A stretch of DNA of 64,000 nt from Microbacterium esteraromaticum (lineage in GTDB: Bacteria; Actinomycetota; Actinomycetes; Actinomycetales; Microbacteriaceae), in assembly GCF_900163815.1 (NCBI RefSeq), contig NZ_FUKO01000022.1, forward strand, positions 114,776-178,775, read 5' to 3'. The notes under the pieces were generated by a model. The model was not told the origin of the DNA, did no database searches, and worked only from the letters and a program-made list of their open reading frames with translations. The first letter of the stretch is position 1; each line of letters starts with the position of its first letter. Made by a program: the position numbers and the translations under genes. Below are positions 38,768 through 46,744 of this stretch, piece by piece.

Positions 38768-39867
38768 TCGTCACCGTCACGGCGAATCCGGCGCTGGATC
38801 TCACCTGGCACGTCGAGCGGATCGTCGCCGGCGGCACGCACCGAGCGGATACCGGGGCCGCGCGCGCGGGCGGCAAGGGCCTCAACGTCGCTCGCGTGGC
38901 GCACGCGCAGGGTGCGCCGGTTCGGGCGATCACCACTGTTGGTGGTGCGACCGGGGCGGAGTTCGCCGACGAGCTGACCGCAGCCGGGGTGCCGCACGTG
39001 CTGGTTCCCGTTGCGGCATCCACACGTCGCAGCATCGCCCTCGTCGACGAAGCGCTCGGCGACACCACGATCATCAATGAGCGAGGTGTCGCGCCGACGG
39101 CATCCGAATGGGAAGCGCTCAAAGCCGCGGTCGCCGACGCACTGCGCGCAGACGCGCGCGTGCTCGTGATCTCCGGCAGCTTCCCACCGGCGACGCCCGA
39201 CGACGTGCTGCCTGCGCTGATCGCCCTGGGTCGGAATGCCGGCGCTGTCGTCATCGCCGACACGTCAGGGCCGTCCCTGCTTCAGGCGGCGGATGCCGGA
39301 GCATCCGTTCTCAAACCCAACGAGCATGAGCTGCGGGATGCCACCGGGCTCGCCGACCCGCTCGACGGCGCCCGCGAACTGCTGCGTCGCGGTGCCGAGC
39401 TCGTGCTGCTCTCGCAGGGCGCCGACGGGATGCTGGCGATCACCGCTTCAGCGGCTGACCCTGACCTCCAGGTGTTGCATGCGCGGCTCGACAGGGTGCT
39501 CGCCGGCAACCCGACGGGTGCGGGCGATGCCGCGGTGGCGGCGTGCGCGGTGCTGATGGATGCTGGCATCCACGACCCCGAAAAGATCCTTCGCCGCGCC
39601 ACTGCCTGGTCGGCCGCCGCCGTGCTGATGCCGCTGGCCGGTGAGATCCACCCCTCGTGCCCCGACCTCGAGCGCGACCTCATCGTCGTCCCCGCCGCTT
39701 TCGCCCCGGCCACCCACGCCGAGAAACCACTTCCGGCACGAGAAACCGCATCTGACGTGGTTTCTCACGCAGATAGTGGTTTCTCGCCAGCAGCCGGGGC
39801 GCCCGCGCCCGATTCGCCGGCATCCGGCGCACCGACACCAGCATCCGACCGAAGGAACCCTCGATGA
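38764..39867 (+). CDS. PfkB-type hexose-phosphate kinase (1-phosphofructokinase/tagatose-6-phosphate kinase like)
   Basis: A 367-residue PfkB kinase. Signature 1 GGKGLNVARVAHAQG lies at residues 37-51, and signature 2 contains the catalytic base in PTGAGDAAVAACAVL near residue 255. Family members have about 310 residues, and similarity ends near residue 318. The remaining 50 residues come from a palindromic DNA element (39720-39786) and a Pro/Ala-rich stretch. In this operon it likely makes a ketose 1,6-bisphosphate for the aldolase encoded next. Confidence 0.85.
   Translation: MIVTVTANPALDLTWHVERIVAGGTHRADTGAARAGGKGLNVARVAHAQGAPVRAITTVGGATGAEFADELTAAGVPHVLVPVAASTRRSIALVDEALGDTTIINERGVAPTASEWEALKAAVADALRADARVLVISGSFPPATPDDVLPALIALGRNAGAVVIADTSGPSLLQAADAGASVLKPNEHELRDATGLADPLDGARELLRRGAELVLLSQGADGMLAITASAADPDLQVLHARLDRVLAGNPTGAGDAAVAACAVLMDAGIHDPEKILRRATAWSAAAVLMPLAGEIHPSCPDLERDLIVVPAAFAPATHAEKPLPARETASDVVSHADSGFSPAAGAPAPDSPASGAPTPASDRRNPR
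39720..39786. repeat. four-armed palindrome inside the PfkB gene tail
   Basis: Outer arms CGAGAAACCACT (39720-39731) and AGTGGTTTCTCG (39775-39786) are perfect. Inner arms CGAGAAACC (39739-39747) and GGTTTCTC (39759-39766) repeat the same word. It encodes PARETASDVVSHADSGFS-like tail residues. Confidence 0.8.
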
Positions 39868-40730
39868 CTCTCGTCTCCGCCCGCGACCTCATGCGCGACT
39901 CGGCTGCCGCTGGCACCGGTCTCGGCGCCTTCAATGTGATCCACCTCGAGACGGCCGAGGCGCTCGTCTCGGCATCCGAGCGGGCGCAGCTGCCGGTGAT
40001 CCTGCAGATCTCTCAGAACTGCGCCGACTACCACGGCGGGCTCGAGCCGATCGGTCTAGCCACCCTCGCGATCGCTCGCCGCGCGGCGACACCGGTGGCG
40101 GTGCACCTCGACCATGCCGAGCGTCCCGAACTCGTCGATGAGGCCATTGCACTGGGCTTCGGATCGGTCATGTTCGACGGCGGCAAGCTCGAATACGACG
40201 AGAACGTCAAGATCACCGCCGATGTCGCCGCCCGCGCGCGTGCCGTCGGCGTCTACATCGAGGCGGAACTCGGCGAGGTCGGCGGCAAAGACGGCGCGCA
40301 CGCGCCCGGCGTCCGCACCGACCCTGACGAGGCCCGCGCCTTCGTCACCGCCACCGGTGTCGACGCGCTCGCCGTCGCCGTCGGATCGTCCCACGCGATG
40401 CTCGATCGGTCGGCATCCCTCGACATCGAGCTGATCGCTCGTCTGCGCGACGCACTGCGCGGCACCGGCGACCAGGGCGGAGATGTGCCGCTCGTGCTGC
40501 ACGGCTCGTCGGGCGTCTCGGATGCCGTGATCGTGCAGGCGGTGCAAGCGGGCATGACGAAGATCAACGTCTCCACGCATCTGAACGGATTCTTCACCCG
40601 TGCGATCCGCGAGACGCTCGCCGCCGACGAGAAGCTCGTCGACTCGCGCAAGTACCTGAAGCCCGCTCGCGAAGCGCTCGCCGAAGAAGCCGCCCGGATG
40701 CTGCGCCTCTTCGCGCTCGTCTCAGCCTGA
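39864..40730 (+). CDS. class II ketose-bisphosphate aldolase (GatY/KbaY/FbaA type)
   Basis: A 288-residue zinc aldolase. Metal and substrate motifs include HLDHAERPELVDEAIALGF (near residue 80), EAELGEVGGKDG, the metal histidine in VGSSHAML, and LVLHGSSGVSD. It would split a ketose 1,6-bisphosphate, tagatose or fructose, into dihydroxyacetone phosphate and glyceraldehyde 3-phosphate. It overlaps the kinase by four bases. Tagatose versus fructose specificity cannot be told by eye. Confidence 0.88.
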   Translation: MTLVSARDLMRDSAAAGTGLGAFNVIHLETAEALVSASERAQLPVILQISQNCADYHGGLEPIGLATLAIARRAATPVAVHLDHAERPELVDEAIALGFGSVMFDGGKLEYDENVKITADVAARARAVGVYIEAELGEVGGKDGAHAPGVRTDPDEARAFVTATGVDALAVAVGSSHAMLDRSASLDIELIARLRDALRGTGDQGGDVPLVLHGSSGVSDAVIVQAVQAGMTKINVSTHLNGFFTRAIRETLAADEKLVDSRKYLKPAREALAEEAARMLRLFALVSA

Positions 40731-40760
40731 CCGTTCTGAAGAGCTGACAGGTCTGCTGAC

Positions 40761-41537
40761 GTGAATCGCGCCGCCCGCCTCACTGCCATCCTCGACCTGC
40801 TCGCCGAACAGGGCGAGGTGGGAATCGACCAGCTCGTCGAGCGCTTCGGCGCGTCTGCGGCCACCACGCGTCGCGACCTCGACAGCCTTGCCGAGCGCCG
40901 GCTGCTGACCCGCACCCACGGCGGCGCTGTGGCGCAGTCGGTCGCCTATGAGCTGCCGATTCGCTACAAGAGCCACCACGGCACGGGTGAGAAGGAGCGG
41001 ATCGCGGCGGCAGCATCCGCTCTCGTCGAACCGGGGCAGGTCGTGGGGCTCTCCGGCGGCACGACCACCAACGCGATCGCGACGGCGCTCGCCGCCCGCG
41101 ATGACCTCACCGCGCACGGGCTCACGGTCGTCACGAATGCGGTCAACATCGCCGCTCAGCTGGCGATGCGGCCGGAGTTCAAGGTCGTCGTCACCGGCGG
41201 GGTGATCCATCCGCGCAGCTTTGAACTGGTCGGACCGTTCGTCGAGCAGCTGCTGGGCGGCATCCGTCTCGACATCGCCTTCCTCGGTGTCGATGGGCTG
41301 GAAGCAGAATCGGGTGGCACTACGCGGGATGAAGATGAGGCCGCCGTCAACCGGATGATGGCCGAGCGCGCCGCGCAGGCAGTGATCGTGGCGGACTCGT
41401 CGAAGATCGGCCGCCCGGCGTTCGCGCACGTCGGCAGTGCCGAGCTGTTCCCGCTGGTGCTGACCGATGCCGGAGTGACGGATGCTGACCGCACTCGCCT
41501 GACGGATGCCGGCTTCGAGGTGCGCATCGCGCCCTGA
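40761..41537 (+). CDS. DeoR/GlpR family transcriptional regulator
   Basis: A 258-residue repressor. It has an N-terminal DeoR winged helix (RLTAILDLLAEQGEVGIDQL, then TTRRDLDSLAERRLLTRTHGG) and a C-terminal sugar-phosphate-binding domain with VGLSGGTTTNAIATAL, FLGVDGLEAESG and VIVADSSKIGRPAFAHVG. Such proteins sense a phosphorylated sugar from the pathway they control. It lies 30 bases after the aldolase on the same strand and likely controls the operon through the dyad near 36.8 kb. Start GTG at 40761. Confidence 0.9.
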   Translation: MNRAARLTAILDLLAEQGEVGIDQLVERFGASAATTRRDLDSLAERRLLTRTHGGAVAQSVAYELPIRYKSHHGTGEKERIAAAASALVEPGQVVGLSGGTTTNAIATALAARDDLTAHGLTVVTNAVNIAAQLAMRPEFKVVVTGGVIHPRSFELVGPFVEQLLGGIRLDIAFLGVDGLEAESGGTTRDEDEAAVNRMMAERAAQAVIVADSSKIGRPAFAHVGSAELFPLVLTDAGVTDADRTRLTDAGFEVRIAP

Positions 41538-41600
41538 GCTGGGGTGGGTCCAGGTTGCGACTCTCGCGCGGTGTTTCATCCTTCGCCCTGCCGCCCTGTG

Positions 41601-41653
41601 GTGCCGGTGTCGCAAATGGCCGCTTCGGGTGGGTTTTAGCGACCAACTGGCAC
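41601..41653. repeat. 53-bp direct repeat, copy 1
   Basis: Starts GTGCCGGTGTCGC and ends GCGACCAACTGGCAC; the ends are imperfectly complementary. Copy 2 (41696-41748) differs at two positions. Both lie in the 277-base gap between the DeoR and Lrp genes, which holds no gene. Confidence 0.9.
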
Positions 41654-41695
41654 ACGTGAAGCGTGGGCTGGGGTGCTTTCGGGTGATCTCCTTTG

Positions 41696-41748
41696 GTGCC
41701 GGTGTCGCAAATGGCCGCTTCGCGTGGGTTTTAGCGACCAAGTGGCAC
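41696..41748. repeat. 53-bp direct repeat, copy 2
   Basis: Same sequence as copy 1 except G to C near position 27 and C to G near position 46. The two copies are 42 bases apart and in the same orientation; each can form a hairpin. Confidence 0.9.
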
Positions 41749-41814
41749 GCGGAGCGTGCGGGGGAGGGTGTGTCCCGGCGAGTACGACGTGGCGTGGGTC
41801 AGAGACGGGGTCGG

Positions 41815-42297
41815 TCAGAGGCTGCGCGGGCCTGAAGCCTGGGCGAAGATCAGGCTCGTGCTGGTGGATGCCACTTCCGGGCGCAGGCTGAGGGTGTCGG
41901 AGACGAGTTCGCGCAGCGCGGCAGCATCCGCCACCGCCACATGCACCAGGAAGTCGCGGTCTCCGGCGAGGAAATACACCCGCTGCGTCGCCTTCAGTGA
42001 CTCGAGGTAGGACTGAAACCTGCGCAGGTCGCCGCGGGCGTGCGCGTGCAGACGGATCGTGATGAGCGCTTCGAGGTGCAGTCCCATCGCCGCCGGTGAG
42101 ACCTCGGCGTGGAAGCCGACGATGACTCCGGCGGCCTGCAGTGCCCGTACCCGCTTCAGGCAGGTCGACTCCGCAATTCCGGCGATCGCGGCGAGGTCGG
42201 TGTTCGAGATGCGGCCGTTGCGGCTGAGTTCCGACAGGATGGTGCGATCGACGGCATCCAGATCGATCGACGACCGTGCCGAAGATTCAGCGTCCAT
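41815..42297 (-). CDS. Lrp/AsnC family regulator
   Basis: A 160-residue feast/famine regulator. The winged helix reads LDAVDRTILSELSRNGRISNTDLAAIAGIAESTCLKRVRAL. The RAM ligand/oligomer domain follows with VAVADAAALRELVSDTL. It is divergent from the D-amino-acid-dehydrogenase-type gene, the classical arrangement for Lrp control of amino-acid catabolism. The 160-base gap contains two overlapping dyads that are candidate binding sites. Confidence 0.9.
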   Translation of the reverse strand: MDAESSARSSIDLDAVDRTILSELSRNGRISNTDLAAIAGIAESTCLKRVRALQAAGVIVGFHAEVSPAAMGLHLEALITIRLHAHARGDLRRFQSYLESLKATQRVYFLAGDRDFLVHVAVADAAALRELVSDTLSLRPEVASTSTSLIFAQASGPRSL

Positions 42298-42344
42298 TGG
42301 TGCACTTCCTTGCCTGGTAACGAGGATTGCCCTCGTTGAAACGT

Positions 42345-42364
42345 GATTCTACGCAGAATCTGCG
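42345..42364. promoter_or_regulatory. candidate Lrp operator (overlapping dyads)
   Basis: GATTCT-ACGC-AGAATC (42345-42360) overlaps CGCAGA-A-TCTGCG (42352-42364); both are perfect. They lie between the divergent Lrp and DadA-like genes, 48 bases upstream of the Lrp start. Confidence 0.5.
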
Positions 42365-42457
42365 ACCATAGCCCCAACCGATCGTTGAGATCTGCATAAT
42401 CACAGTGAGGGGCGTTTCGTGCGCCAGATCTCAGGGATGAGTCTTCAGGAGGACGCA

Positions 42458-43681
42458 ATGTCGCGGACGATCGTCGTCGGTGCGGGAATGGTCGGTCTGG
42501 CCACGGCTTGGCATCTGCAAGAACGCGGCGTCGAGGTCACCGTCATCGACCGGGTGGGTGTCGGCGCGGGGTCGTCGTGGGGCAACGCCGGTTGGCTGAC
42601 GCCCGGCAAGACGATTCCGCTCGCCGATACCAGCCTGTGGACCTACGGTCCCCGCGCACTGCTCGATCCGGATGCTGCGCTGCACGTGCCGTTCCGCGTC
42701 GATCCGAGCCTCTGGTCGTTCCTGCTGCGCTTCGCCGCTCACGGCACCAACCGCGCATGGGATCGCACGATGGCCGACCTCACGCCCATCGACAAGATCG
42801 CGCTGGAGTGCTTCGACGAGCTGCTCGACGGCGGGGTCGAATCGTGGACCCGCGAGGGCCCGTTCGTGATCGGCTTCAAGGAGAAGGGCCAGTCGAAGGC
42901 CTTCCTGCATGAGGTCGAAGGCGTCGTCCGGCACGGGCAGGAGGTGCCGTTCGAGCAGCTCGAGAACCCGCGCGAGCTCGCGCCGGTGCTGTCGGATGCC
43001 GTGCAGCTCGCCTACCGGCTCGACGGCCAGCGCTTCTTCGAGCCGGCACCTTTCGTCGAGGCTCTCGGCCATGCAGTCGTCGCCCGTGGTGCAGAACTGC
43101 TCACCGGGTATGAGGTGACCGATGTGTCATCGACCCGCAAGCCCGTGGTGACGATGTCGAACGGACGCCGCATCGAGGCAGATTCGGTCGTGATCGCGAC
43201 CGGAGCGTGGATGCCGAAGCTCGCCCGCAAACTCGGCGTGCGCACCCGCGTGCAGGCCGGCCGCGGCTACTCATTCACGGTAGCCACTGAGCAGCCGCAG
43301 GAGCATCCGGTCTATCTGCCGTTCCAGCGCATCGCGTGCACGCCGTACCAGGGGCGCTTCCGCATTGCGGGCACCATGGAGTTCCGCCGACCCGATGAGC
43401 CGTTCCAGCCGCGTCGTGTGCAGGCGATCATCGAGCAGTCGCGCGAGCTGTTCACCGGCATCGACCTCGACGACCGGCAGGACGAATGGGTCGGCTCGCG
43501 CCCGGTGACCCCCGATGGGCTGCCGCTGGTCGGGGCCACACGAGCGCCGAACGTGTACGTCGCGGGCGGTCATGGCATGTGGGGCATCGTGCTCGGCCCC
43601 GCCACCGGCAAGCTGCTCGCCGAGCAGATCACCACCGGTCGCATCGCCCCCGAGATCCGGCCTTTCGACCCGCTGCGCTGA
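42458..43681 (+). CDS. D-amino acid dehydrogenase-type FAD oxidoreductase (DadA-like)
   Basis: A 407-residue DAO-family flavoprotein. The FAD motif TIVVGAGMVGLATAWHLQER lies at the N terminus, followed by GSSWGNAGWLTPGKTIPL as in DadA. The C-terminal flavin region reads PDGLPLVGATRAPNVYVAGG and HGMWGIVLGPATGKLLAEQI. It probably deaminates D-amino acids (or a related amine) to keto acids at the membrane. CAGGAGG lies five bases before the ATG. Lrp control is likely from the divergent neighbour. Confidence 0.85.
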   Translation: MSRTIVVGAGMVGLATAWHLQERGVEVTVIDRVGVGAGSSWGNAGWLTPGKTIPLADTSLWTYGPRALLDPDAALHVPFRVDPSLWSFLLRFAAHGTNRAWDRTMADLTPIDKIALECFDELLDGGVESWTREGPFVIGFKEKGQSKAFLHEVEGVVRHGQEVPFEQLENPRELAPVLSDAVQLAYRLDGQRFFEPAPFVEALGHAVVARGAELLTGYEVTDVSSTRKPVVTMSNGRRIEADSVVIATGAWMPKLARKLGVRTRVQAGRGYSFTVATEQPQEHPVYLPFQRIACTPYQGRFRIAGTMEFRRPDEPFQPRRVQAIIEQSRELFTGIDLDDRQDEWVGSRPVTPDGLPLVGATRAPNVYVAGGHGMWGIVLGPATGKLLAEQITTGRIAPEIRPFDPLR

Positions 43682-43703
43682 GCTGCGTGCGGCGAGCGTT
43701 CGT

Positions 43704-43809
43704 TGCGTGCGGAGGAGATCACAGGCACCGGAGGAGGCTTTTGCTTCAGGAGTCCTCCGCTGGGTGAGGACACCTCCGGTCACGGCGCGCGCGATCACGG
43801 CGCGCGCGA
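43704..43809. repeat. short repeats and hairpin between convergent genes
   Basis: ACCGGAGG (43727-43734) pairs with CCTCCGGT (43773-43780). It is followed by two tandem copies of TCACGGCGCGCGCGA (43780-43794, 43795-43809). TGCGTGCGG also occurs twice (43684 and 43704). The 155-base gap holds no gene; the hairpin could terminate either neighbour. Confidence 0.55.
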
Positions 43810-43836
43810 CGGAGAAATACTGCCGATGCGACGGGG

Positions 43837-45294
43837 TCAGACGATCTCGAACTGCTTGGCGTGCGCGGCCCAGCCCGATTCGACGGGCAGCGACCGCAGC
43901 GGCGAGTTGGCGATGGCAAGCACCAGCGCCACCGCGCACAGCGCTGTGCACACCAGAATCGTGGGCGTGCGCCCCGCGAGGGCGAGGCCGAACCCGGCGA
44001 TCAGCGGTGCGAGCGGCAGCGCTCCCATGCCGAGCACCCCGGCGGCACTGTTGGCGCGGCCGAGCAGCCGTGTCGGGGTCGCGACCATGAAATACCCCAT
44101 CAGCGCGGCATTGAGCGAGGGGAGCATGAACACCGCGCCGCCGAACACGAGCACGATCGCCCACGGCTCGTGCACGACGGTCATCACGATGGTGCCGACG
44201 GTCGAGCAGAGCAAGCTCATGATGGTGAGCGTTCCGGCGCTGATGCGCGGCACCAGGGTGGGGGAGATGATCGCGCCGACGAGCATGAAGCCGCCGATGG
44301 CCGCCGACATCCACCCGATCGTGAGCTCGCTGTGACCAGCTTGCTGCAGCGCGTAGATCACCGTAGTGATCGCCGCATTGAAACCGAGATTGATGATTGT
44401 CGCGATCACCAGCACGCCGCTGAGATCGGGGCGGGAGAACAGCCAGGCGAAGCCCTCGCGGATCTCGCGCAGCATCCCGCGGGCAGGGGTCGCGGCGTCA
44501 GAAGGGTCAGAGACGTCGGAGCGTGTTGCGATGTCGGATGCCGCGGATGCCGTCACTGCACCGCGCTCGCCAGCGTGACCGCCCGCCGGATCCGCCGCCG
44601 CATTGCCCGTGGCATCCGCCCGTGCCTCCGCCTGCGCATCGCGCGCCACCCCGGGCTCTGCCGGTTGCGCGACCCTCGACCCCGCGCCGTGCACCGCTCC
44701 GCGCCGCATGGCGCGCAGCAGCAGCCATGCTGTCAGCGCAGAAATCCCGTACGCGACGGTCATCACGAGACCGATCAGCCAGGCACCGGCTGCGAGCAGC
44801 AGGCCACCGAGTGGTCCGCCGGCGAGCTGCAGCGCAGCATCCCGCCCCTGATTCGCCGCCTGCGCGCGCCCCATGACCTCGTCGGGCACGATCTCTTTCA
44901 ACGCGCTCTCGCTGGCCGGCTCGAAGCTGCCGGCGCGCGCGGCCATGAGCACTTCGACCAGCAGCAGCCCGCCGAAGGTGAGTGCATCTGTCAGTGCCAG
45001 CAGCATGAATGCCCCGCTGAGCGCCGCGCCCACCCCGGCGCCGACCAGCATCATGATGATGCGGTGGTGGCGGTCGGCGAGCACTCCGCCGAACAGGGTG
45101 ACGATGAGGCGCACAGTCATTCCGGTGCCGCCGATGATGCCGGCCTGGGCCGGGTCATTCGTGATGAAGAGCGCGACGAGCGGGATGGCGAAGCTGAACA
45201 GGGCAGTGCCGAGGCCCTTGGCGGTGTCGCTCGTCAGCCACAGCGCATAGCGGCGGTTGCTCCACAGCCTGGTGCTGCTCGTCGTCGTAGTCAT
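43837..45294 (-). CDS. MFS transporter (drug-efflux type)
   Basis: A 485-residue major-facilitator protein with about 12 helices and the MFS_3/TetV-like layout (LTSDTAKGLGTALFSFAIP, GGVLADRHHRI loop 2-3 motif). A long cytoplasmic loop near residues 195-250 is Ala/Asp/Gly-rich and low in complexity. It is divergently paired with an ArsR-family regulator; the spacing and operators suggest that regulator represses it. The substrate is unknown. The ATG at 45294 is preferred over an in-frame start at 45318 that would run into the operators. Confidence 0.85.
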   Translation of the reverse strand: MTTTTSSTRLWSNRRYALWLTSDTAKGLGTALFSFAIPLVALFITNDPAQAGIIGGTGMTVRLIVTLFGGVLADRHHRIIMMLVGAGVGAALSGAFMLLALTDALTFGGLLLVEVLMAARAGSFEPASESALKEIVPDEVMGRAQAANQGRDAALQLAGGPLGGLLLAAGAWLIGLVMTVAYGISALTAWLLLRAMRRGAVHGAGSRVAQPAEPGVARDAQAEARADATGNAAADPAGGHAGERGAVTASAASDIATRSDVSDPSDAATPARGMLREIREGFAWLFSRPDLSGVLVIATIINLGFNAAITTVIYALQQAGHSELTIGWMSAAIGGFMLVGAIISPTLVPRISAGTLTIMSLLCSTVGTIVMTVVHEPWAIVLVFGGAVFMLPSLNAALMGYFMVATPTRLLGRANSAAGVLGMGALPLAPLIAGFGLALAGRTPTILVCTALCAVALVLAIANSPLRSLPVESGWAAHAKQFEIV

Positions 45295-45320
45295 GAGACA
45301 ACAGTAAATGCACAACAAAG

Positions 45321-45345
45321 ATTGCGCAATAACAGTTGCGCAATT
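45321..45345. promoter_or_regulatory. ArsR-type operator pair
   Basis: ATTGCGCAAT (45321-45330) and TTGCGCAATT (45336-45345) are two self-palindromic copies 15 bases apart. They lie midway in the 74-base gap between the divergent MFS and ArsR genes. Confidence 0.6.
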
Positions 45346-45368
45346 ATTCCTGCGAGTAGACTCGCGCT

Positions 45369-45953
45369 ATGACTGAGAGTGTCAGCAGTCCCGACGAGCA
45401 CGTCTACATGACGACAGCGATGCTCAAGGCGCTCGCGCATCCGCTGCGGCGCCGCATCACCAAGGTCATCGCGCGGCGTGAGTTCGCCCGAGCCGCCGAC
45501 ATTGCGGCCGAGCTCGACGTGCCGGCCAACAGCGTCAGCTTTCACTTGCGGGTGCTCGCAGACGCTGGCCTGATCGTCGAAGCGCCGGAGCACGCGCGTG
45601 ACCGCCGCGACCGGGTGTGGCGCGCCGTCCAAGGCGGCTACAACGTGGGCTCTCCGGAGCACCCGGTCGAAGACGAAGTGCTGGGCGGCGCCCTCATGCA
45701 CACCCTCGCCGAGGATCATTTCGACCTGGTCCGGCGGGTGCTGGCCTGGGCCCCCGAGTACGTCTCCGGCAGAACGGCAGAAGTGCACGGCACCTTCTCT
45801 CAGCGCACGGTTCGACTCACCGAGGCCGAGTTCACGGCGGTCGAGGAGAAGATCTACGCGCTGTTCGCGGAGGTGGAGGCTGCGCATGACCGCACCGATC
45901 CAGCGGGGCGGATGTGGGGGATCGACATCGTCGCCGCCGACGACACGATCTGA
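45369..45953 (+). CDS. ArsR-family winged-helix regulator
   Basis: A 194-residue regulator with an HTH_20-type winged helix: MLKALAHPLRRRITKVIARR and AADIAAELDVPANSVSFHLRVLADAGLI at residues 19-75. It has no metal-binding Cys motif of classical ArsR. The C-terminal part of about 110 residues is helical. It probably represses the divergent MFS transporter and itself through the TTGCGCAA sites. Confidence 0.88.
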   Translation: MTESVSSPDEHVYMTTAMLKALAHPLRRRITKVIARREFARAADIAAELDVPANSVSFHLRVLADAGLIVEAPEHARDRRDRVWRAVQGGYNVGSPEHPVEDEVLGGALMHTLAEDHFDLVRRVLAWAPEYVSGRTAEVHGTFSQRTVRLTEAEFTAVEEKIYALFAEVEAAHDRTDPAGRMWGIDIVAADDTI

Positions 45954-45966
45954 CCGCGATGGCGAA

Positions 45967-45998
45967 CCCCGGCGACCGCGCTGCCGGCGGTACCGGGG
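45967..45998. terminator. candidate terminator hairpin between convergent genes
   Basis: CCCCGG...CCGGGG with inner ACCGC...GCGGT, between the ArsR gene and the opposite-strand ABC permease. No T-run. Confidence 0.4.
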
Positions 45999-46016
45999 AA
46001 CCCCGACGGGATGCTG

Positions 46017-46703
46017 CTACGGAATCGCCCTGCGGAACGCGATGAACGAGATCACCATCAGCAACGCGATCACCACGAGGCCCCAGAGTGCGAGGCCCAA
46101 GGCGCCGAGCTGCTGGAAGGTCGTGCCGACCTGTCCCCACAGCTCCCACTTCGTGACCAGGAAGACCAGTCCGACCAGCACGAGCACGACGGCGACGCTC
46201 GCAAGCGTCACGGCCAGCGCGCCCCAGCGCTTGTAGATCGTGGCGCCGGTGAAGCCGACCACGAAGAAGAACAGGGCGAGTGTGAAGTAGACGACGAACG
46301 CGCCGAGGGGGCCTGCATCCCACAGCCAGGGCAGGCGGAACACCCAGCCATTGACCCCGTACCCGTTCGTCAGCGTTTCGATGCCTCCGCCGATGAGGAA
46401 CAGCACGCCCATGAAGGCGCTGCTCATCACGGCTGCGAGCATCGTGCCGATGAAGAACTCGCGTCGCGTGATGCTGATCGCCTGCGAGAACGGAAAAGTC
46501 AGCGTCATCGACGACAGTCCGACGGCGAAGAAGACCCAGAGCGGTGCCTGCCCGCCTCCGCCGTACTTGGGTCCATCCGTCGGGATCATCGCGTAGATGA
46601 GGATCGAGACGATCGTGGCGGATGCCAGGACGATCAGCGGCACCCAGATGAACGTCTGACGATTGATCAGCTGGAGCCTGACCACGTTGAGTGTGCGACG
46701 CAT
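46017..46703 (-). CDS. ABC transporter permease of the GntR cassette
   Basis: A 228-residue membrane protein with six helices, last gene of a GntR-ATPase-permease cassette. Features include a first helix LIVLASATIVSILIYAMIP, MTLTFPFSQAISITRREFFIGTMLA, and a terminal helix pair. It resembles ABC-2 type permeases that go with YtrA-regulated ATPases. AAAGGAGA lies seven bases before the ATG. Probable role: export of an envelope-active compound or a stress response; the substrate is unknown. Confidence 0.8.
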   Translation of the reverse strand: MRRTLNVVRLQLINRQTFIWVPLIVLASATIVSILIYAMIPTDGPKYGGGGQAPLWVFFAVGLSSMTLTFPFSQAISITRREFFIGTMLAAVMSSAFMGVLFLIGGGIETLTNGYGVNGWVFRLPWLWDAGPLGAFVVYFTLALFFFVVGFTGATIYKRWGALAVTLASVAVVLVLVGLVFLVTKWELWGQVGTTFQQLGALGLALWGLVVIALLMVISFIAFRRAIP

Positions 46704-46744
46704 CAGCGCGTCTCCTTTGTCTGGTCGGTCGTGTGCGCGGCGTT

